From an uncultured Acidobacteriota bacterium (GTDB lineage Bacteria; Acidobacteriota; Blastocatellia; RBC074), in contig CALBSU010000391.1 in assembly GCA_937967285.1 (NCBI GenBank), positions 1 through 5,379 of the forward strand: 5,379 nucleotides of DNA. Reading direction: 5' to 3'. Made by a program: the position numbers and the translations under genes. Shown piece by piece: positions 1 to 5,379 of the stretch (the first letter of the stretch is position 1; each line of letters opens with the position of its first letter). Below the pieces are notes generated by a model. The model was not told where the DNA came from, did not search any database, and worked only from the letters and a program-made list of their open reading frames with translations.

Positions 1-1
1 T

Positions 2-1447
2 ATGTTTAAACTGACTCACGGAGAGGTTACGGACAGGGGGCTCAATCCCCGGCGTAAAGAGAACCAGGACAGTCTGCTGGCCATGCCGCAGCGGGGGATA
101 TTTCTGGTGGCCGACGGCGTGGGCGGACGCCGCGGAGGAGAGGTCGCCAGCCAGACCATCGTCGAGATCTTCAGGCGCGTCTTCGAACAGGATCATCACG
201 AGGATATTCGTCAGGTCATTGAAAATACGATCGATCTCTGCAATCAGAAGGTATTCAGCGAGGCCGAGGCCAGCCAGGAACTCGAAGGGATGGCGTCGAC
301 CATCGCCCTTGTGGCGATCGAAGGTTCGCGGGCCGTCGTCGCGCATGTCGGCGACAGCCGGGTCTACCGGCACGACGATGAGGGACTGATTCAGCTCACA
401 GACGATCACAGTGAGGTCAACGAGGCTCTCCGCTCAGGGCTGATAACCGAGGAGCAGGCGCTGCACCATCCCCGCCGGAACGTGATCAACAGGGCGATCG
501 GCGCCGAACCGGATGTCGAACCGGATATCATCGAGATCGAGATCGATGAGAATGCCAGTTTTCTGATCTGCAGCGACGGGGTAACCAGGCACGTTACCGA
601 CGAAGAGATCGCCCGTCTGATGAAGAGCGGGCGGCGTCCGGAAGCAATCTGCGAGGCGCTCAAGGATCTTTGCTATACCGGCGGAGCCGAAGACAACCTG
701 ACAGCGATAATCGTCGATATCGGGCTCCGCGATTACGTCGAGGAGCCGACGCGCCCCGCGCTCCCCGCTCAGGCGGCTGTGCGGGTGGTGCCGCCCCCGC
801 CGGCGAAAAAGATCGAGGTCGATCTGGCGGCGCCGGCAGTGGCCCCGGCCGCGCATTCCGGTTCCCTCAAGACCAGGCCACCCGCTCCGAAGTACGACGA
901 AGTGGCGACCGAACCCGGCAGGACCTCAAACGAGGAGGAGGGTATATCCGAGCTTATGAAATGGAGTCTGCTTGTTGTCGCATTGTTAATCGGCGTGGTT
1001 CTGGGAACGCTGCTGGGCAGGCCGCTGCTGGATAAGCTCAGGGCTCCCTCCGCGTCCGGCGGGATAGTCGATCTGCCGGGGCAGACGAGCGGGCAGAACG
1101 GCGATCCCGAAGTGAGGGCCGCATACGCCAGGTTCCTCGAAGGAGTCGGAGGTGAGGCGAAGTCAAGGCTCAACATGATCGTCAGCGCCAATCCCAACAA
1201 CGCCGAGGCTCATTACTATCTTGGACGCATCGAATACAGCGAGGGAAGATACGATGCAGCCATCAATCATCTCAGTCAGGCTGCGCGGCTGAATCCGAAT
1301 CTGCCGGAGATCAGGGTTCACCTGGCCATGGCCTACATGTCCGTCGGCCAGGTGAGGAACGCGAGAGACCTGCTGCAGGAGGCCGTCGGCGTGACGTCGC
1401 CGCCGCCGGCACCGTCTCCGACGGCGAAGCCCGGAAATGCCAGGTGA
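2..1447 (+). CDS. PP2C-family Ser/Thr protein phosphatase, single TM segment, C-terminal TPR tail
   Basis: Predicted metal-dependent (Mn/Mg) protein phosphatase that removes phosphate from Ser/Thr, probably opposing the kinase encoded next. Residues 1-240 are a complete PP2C domain: N21-Q22-D23, D38-G-V-G-G, the GMAST strand (96-100), G117-D-S-R, S191-D192-G and D231-N232. The usual metal-ligand aspartates D38, D192 and D231 are all present, so it should be active. A Pro/Ala-rich linker (about 245-316) leads to one hydrophobic helix (about 321-339). After it come about 140 residues with two TPR-like repeats (about 400-433 and 434-462) and a Pro-rich end. With the catalytic domain inside, the TPRs would be outside. 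The bacterial PP2C core (Stp/PstP type) is about 240 residues; the TPR tail is an addition. The ATG at base 2 gives a normal PP2C N-terminus, but its ribosome binding site lies outside the window, so a longer protein cannot be excluded. Confidence 0.95.
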   Translation: MFKLTHGEVTDRGLNPRRKENQDSLLAMPQRGIFLVADGVGGRRGGEVASQTIVEIFRRVFEQDHHEDIRQVIENTIDLCNQKVFSEAEASQELEGMASTIALVAIEGSRAVVAHVGDSRVYRHDDEGLIQLTDDHSEVNEALRSGLITEEQALHHPRRNVINRAIGAEPDVEPDIIEIEIDENASFLICSDGVTRHVTDEEIARLMKSGRRPEAICEALKDLCYTGGAEDNLTAIIVDIGLRDYVEEPTRPALPAQAAVRVVPPPPAKKIEVDLAAPAVAPAAHSGSLKTRPPAPKYDEVATEPGRTSNEEEGISELMKWSLLVVALLIGVVLGTLLGRPLLDKLRAPSASGGIVDLPGQTSGQNGDPEVRAAYARFLEGVGGEAKSRLNMIVSANPNNAEAHYYLGRIEYSEGRYDAAINHLSQAARLNPNLPEIRVHLAMAYMSVGQVRNARDLLQEAVGVTSPPPAPSPTAKPGNAR

Positions 1448-1484
1448 GATCATAAGAACAGAGTATTTATCATATTGATTTCCG

Positions 1485-3074
1485 ATGCCGGAGTTGAAGC
1501 TTGAAAACAGTTTGGTTGACGGGCAATACGAAGTCCATGAGCGGCTGAGCAGGGGAAGCTACGCCGAAATCTTCGTCGCCCGCGACAGGTCTGCCGGCGG
1601 CAGGGAAGTGGTCATCAAGGCCCTCAACACCAGTCTCCAGGGGACGCCCGACTCGGATCTCGAGCGGACGCTGATCGAGAATTTTCAGAACGAGGCCATC
1701 GCGCTCGACACGGTTCGCCACCCGCACGTCATTCTTCGGTGGGGGCATGGCACGGCAGCCGACCTGCGCGGGACGCCGTTTCATTATCTGGTGCTGGAAT
1801 ACATGCCGGGCGGCGATCTGCTCAAGCTCTGCCGGCAGCAGGAGCTCAATGCGCTGCCGCTGGATCGCGCGCTCTTCTTCTTCAGGCAGGCCTGCGAGGC
1901 GCTCGCCTACGCGCACGCCAAAGGGATCATCCATCGGGATCTGAAGCCGAACAATCTGCTGCTGAGCGCCGATCATGATGTGCTCAAGATCGCCGATTTC
2001 GGCGTGGCCAAGATCGCCACGGGCGAATTGACGGAGATCACGCGCGTCGGAGCGGACATCTACGCTCCACCCGAGCACCATCCGGACGAAGAGACTCAGT
2101 ACGAACAACTGACGGCCGCTGCCGACATCTATTCGCTGGCCAAGAGCTTCTACACCGTCATCTGCGGTCGCGCGCCGTCGCAGTACAAGTGCGACACGAT
2201 CGCCGCGCTGACGGGGCCGGCGAGCGGCCAGCCGTGGTCGGGCAGGCTGCTCGAAGTGCTGCGGAGGGCGACGGAGGACGATCCGAGGGATCGCTATCCG
2301 TCGGTTGTCGAATTCTGGAGCGACCTGGCGCAGGTGGCGGCTTATGAGGACGACGACGAGGATATGACGGTCATCAGACCGCGATTGTCGGTCAGCGCGG
2401 GAGCCATGCCGCGGACGCCCGAGATGCCGGAATTCGAGCCGACGCTCGCCAGCTCGCGCCCGAATCGGCGTTATTCGAGCGCCAGTCCGGTCGAGATCGA
2501 CGAATCCTCCGACGGCAAGCCCGCGCCGCGCGAAGTCGATCATGCCGGCAGGCGCAGGCCGTCGAAATTCTTCATCGAACTGCATGAGTCTCAGGTCGAG
2601 CCGGTGACTCCGGTCGCTCCGGTCGCGAAGGCTCAGCCGGTCGACGCCGCGCCCACGCAACGGAAGCCCGTCCCGCCAGCGAAGAGGCGGGTAATCGAGT
2701 CGAAATTCACCGAAAACATGCGCCGCAGGCTGTTTATGGTCCTGATCGGAGTCGCATTTCTCGGCGCGCTGCTGAGCGTCTACGGCTACGTCCGAAGACT
2801 CGAAGCTCCCTTCGGAATCGGAGCGGCAAATGAGATCGAGATTATCTGGCCGAGTCTCAACGTGCGTGTCGGTCCGAGCATGCGCGATCCCGTCATCGGC
2901 GTGGTCTCCAAAGGGTCGCGTCACAAGGTTCTGGCTCGAACCGAACAGAACTGGATGCAGATCGAAGTCAGCGAATGGGATCAGGCCCAGGCCCGCCTTC
3001 CCGGCTACAACCAGGGATGGGTCTATGGAAATCCCCAGTTCGTTCGTGTAATCTCTCGAAGATGGTGGAAATGA
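1485..3074 (+). CDS. Hanks-type (PknB-like) transmembrane Ser/Thr protein kinase with extracytoplasmic SH3b-like domain
   Basis: Predicted receptor-like Ser/Thr kinase. The kinase domain spans about residues 15-285. It has a glycine-rich loop (21-29, degenerate), VVIK with K45, a helix-C Glu (E70), H150-R-D152-L-K-P-N-N, D171-F-G, YAPPE with E197, D214 and R270. All core catalytic residues are present and it is an RD kinase. Threonines T183 and T186 in the activation loop are candidate autophosphorylation sites. A long cytoplasmic linker (286-412) carries an acidic patch followed by Thr295 in D-M-T-V-I-R-P, then Pro/Val-rich sequence. A basic R413-R-R precedes the TM helix (about 416-436), which fits an N-in, C-out topology. 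Residues about 450-522 look like a bacterial SH3 domain (LNVRVGPS ... [10 protein letters not shown]), a fold often linked to cell-wall or ligand binding. The start is the first possible one after an in-frame stop at 1476-1478; it has no clear Shine-Dalgarno, and TTG codons at 1494 and 1512 are weaker alternatives. Confidence 0.96.
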   Translation: MPELKLENSLVDGQYEVHERLSRGSYAEIFVARDRSAGGREVVIKALNTSLQGTPDSDLERTLIENFQNEAIALDTVRHPHVILRWGHGTAADLRGTPFHYLVLEYMPGGDLLKLCRQQELNALPLDRALFFFRQACEALAYAHAKGIIHRDLKPNNLLLSADHDVLKIADFGVAKIATGELTEITRVGADIYAPPEHHPDEETQYEQLTAAADIYSLAKSFYTVICGRAPSQYKCDTIAALTGPASGQPWSGRLLEVLRRATEDDPRDRYPSVVEFWSDLAQVAAYEDDDEDMTVIRPRLSVSAGAMPRTPEMPEFEPTLASSRPNRRYSSASPVEIDESSDGKPAPREVDHAGRRRPSKFFIELHESQVEPVTPVAPVAKAQPVDAAPTQRKPVPPAKRRVIESKFTENMRRRLFMVLIGVAFLGALLSVYGYVRRLEAPFGIGAANEIEIIWPSLNVRVGPSMRDPVIGVVSKGSRHKVLARTEQNWMQIEVSEWDQAQARLPGYNQGWVYGNPQFVRVISRRWWK

Positions 3075-3078
3075 GGAG
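3073..3078 (+). promoter_or_regulatory. Shine-Dalgarno of the FHA gene, overlapping the kinase stop codon
   Basis: GAGGAG lies 3 bases before the ATG at 3082 and shares bases with the TGA stop (3072-3074) of the kinase gene. Ribosomes ending the kinase gene would sit on the start site of the FHA gene, so translational coupling and matched amounts of the two proteins are likely. This is inferred from the spacing alone. Confidence 0.75.
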
Positions 3079-3081
3079 ATC

Positions 3082-3906
<825 letters not shown>

Positions 3907-3942
3907 CCGGCTCTCCTTTGCTGATCGCACGAATCCAATTTC

Positions 3943-3948
3943 AGAGGG
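3943..3948 (+). promoter_or_regulatory. Shine-Dalgarno of the secreted-protein gene
   Basis: AGAGGG lies 7 bases before the ATG at 3956 and supports that start. The 49-base gap before this gene shows no convincing hairpin terminator, so read-through from the FHA gene is plausible. Confidence 0.7.
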
Positions 3949-3955
3949 AAAGTTA

Positions 3956-5092
<1,137 letters not shown>

Positions 5093-5114
5093 GAGCCGCA
5101 CTTTATCATTCGAT

Positions 5115-5119
5115 AGAGG
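5115..5119 (+). promoter_or_regulatory. Shine-Dalgarno that decides the TTG start of the P-type ATPase gene
   Basis: AGAGG ends 6 bases before the TTG at 5126. The reading frame is closed upstream by TAG at 5114-5116, and the ATG at 5130 is in another frame that stops after four codons. TTG at 5126 is therefore the first start candidate in this frame and the one supported by a ribosome binding site. Confidence 0.75.
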
Positions 5120-5125
5120 CCGGGC

Positions 5126-5379
5126 TTGAATGCACAGGAAGTAAAAAGTTGGCCTTACTGGTCTGAACCGGCGGAGCAGGTTCTGCGTGCCCTTTCCTCG
5201 GGCCCGAACGGCCTCAGCCGGGATGAGGCATCGATTCGACTGGCGAAATTCGGGCCGAACGACCTGGATATCAGACCCGGCAATAAACTTCTCGGGCTTT
5301 TCCTCGACAGATTTCGTAACCCCCTCCTCATCATACTCATCTTCGCCGCGGCGGTATCGCTCATCGTCAGGGACTGGAT
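5126..5379 (+). CDS. Cation-transporting P-type ATPase, N-terminal fragment (cut by window end)
   Basis: First 84 codons of a P-type (P2/P3-like) ATPase, an ATP-driven cation pump of the cytoplasmic membrane. The visible part is the cation-ATPase N-terminal domain: a helix W9-P-Y-W then EQVLRAL, then G29[10 protein letters not shown] with F42-G-P-N-D-L, the hallmark of this domain. It ends with F63[16 protein letters not shown], the start of the first transmembrane helix. The R-N-P before the helix is reminiscent of magnesium-translocating MgtA-type pumps, but calcium-type pumps share this layout, so the substrate is open. The DKTG phosphorylation site and the ion-binding helices lie beyond the window. 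The start is TTG, placed by a good Shine-Dalgarno and an upstream in-frame stop. The gap to the preceding gene is 33 bases with no visible terminator, so it may be the last visible gene of the same operon. Confidence 0.9.
   Translation, partial: MNAQEVKSWPYWSEPAEQVLRALSSGPNGLSRDEASIRLAKFGPNDLDIRPGNKLLGLFLDRFRNPLLIILIFAAAVSLIVRDW

Noticed and set aside
742..754. E-E-P-T250-R-P in the phosphatase linker as a possible third phospho-acceptor motif.
   Set aside because: It has acidic residues before the Thr but lacks the hydrophobic V/I-I pair and the spacing shared by the kinase and FHA motifs, so the resemblance is weak.
1448..1484. AT-rich gap before the kinase gene as a possible promoter.
   Set aside because: The 37 bases are visibly AT-rich, but I see no convincing paired -35 and -10 boxes with correct spacing, so no promoter is called.
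2601..2645. Pro-Val rich, repeat-like stretch in the kinase linker (about residues 373-386).
   Set aside because: It is a short degenerate low-complexity region typical of juxtamembrane linkers, with no regular unit that would support a repeat feature.
3907..3955. Possible terminator between the FHA gene and the exported-protein gene.
   Set aside because: No stem-loop of useful length followed by a T-run can be made from these 49 bases.

Overview
The window is a compact, gene-dense piece of a fairly GC-rich bacterial chromosome. All five recognisable genes are on the + strand, with gaps of only 37, 7, 49 and 33 bases. No RNA gene, mobile element, repeat array, CRISPR or clear terminator is visible, and no gene-free stretch exceeds 50 bases. 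The gene families and the style of the secreted protein suggest an Acidobacteriota-like or other deep-branching Gram-negative lineage. That is a low-confidence inference, because no marker gene is present.

Layout: (1) 2-1447, a membrane-anchored PP2C-family Ser/Thr phosphatase with a TPR tail outside the membrane. (2) 1485-3074, a membrane-anchored Hanks-type Ser/Thr kinase with an SH3b-like extracytoplasmic domain. (3) 3082-3906, a soluble FHA protein whose N-terminal part resembles the FhaA N-terminal domain (DUF3662) of Actinobacteria. (4) 3956-5092, a Sec-exported protein of a conserved but functionally unknown, possibly Rossmann-like family. (5) 5126-5379, the first 84 codons of a cation-transporting P-type ATPase that starts at TTG and runs off the window.

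Genes 1-3 form a full eraser, writer and reader cassette for Ser/Thr phosphorylation. The kinase and phosphatase each have one transmembrane segment and a different domain outside the membrane, so both could sense conditions at the envelope, while the FHA protein would read the phosphothreonines in the cytoplasm. The most interesting detail is a near-identical short motif, D-x-T-[VI]-I-R-P with acidic residues before it. It lies in the cytoplasmic linker of the kinase (Thr295) and just before the FHA domain of the reader (Thr162). This is a plausible pair of phospho-acceptor sites linking the two proteins, and possibly an intramolecular switch in the FHA protein. Genes 4 and 5 may be co-transcribed with the cassette, but their functional link to it is unproven.
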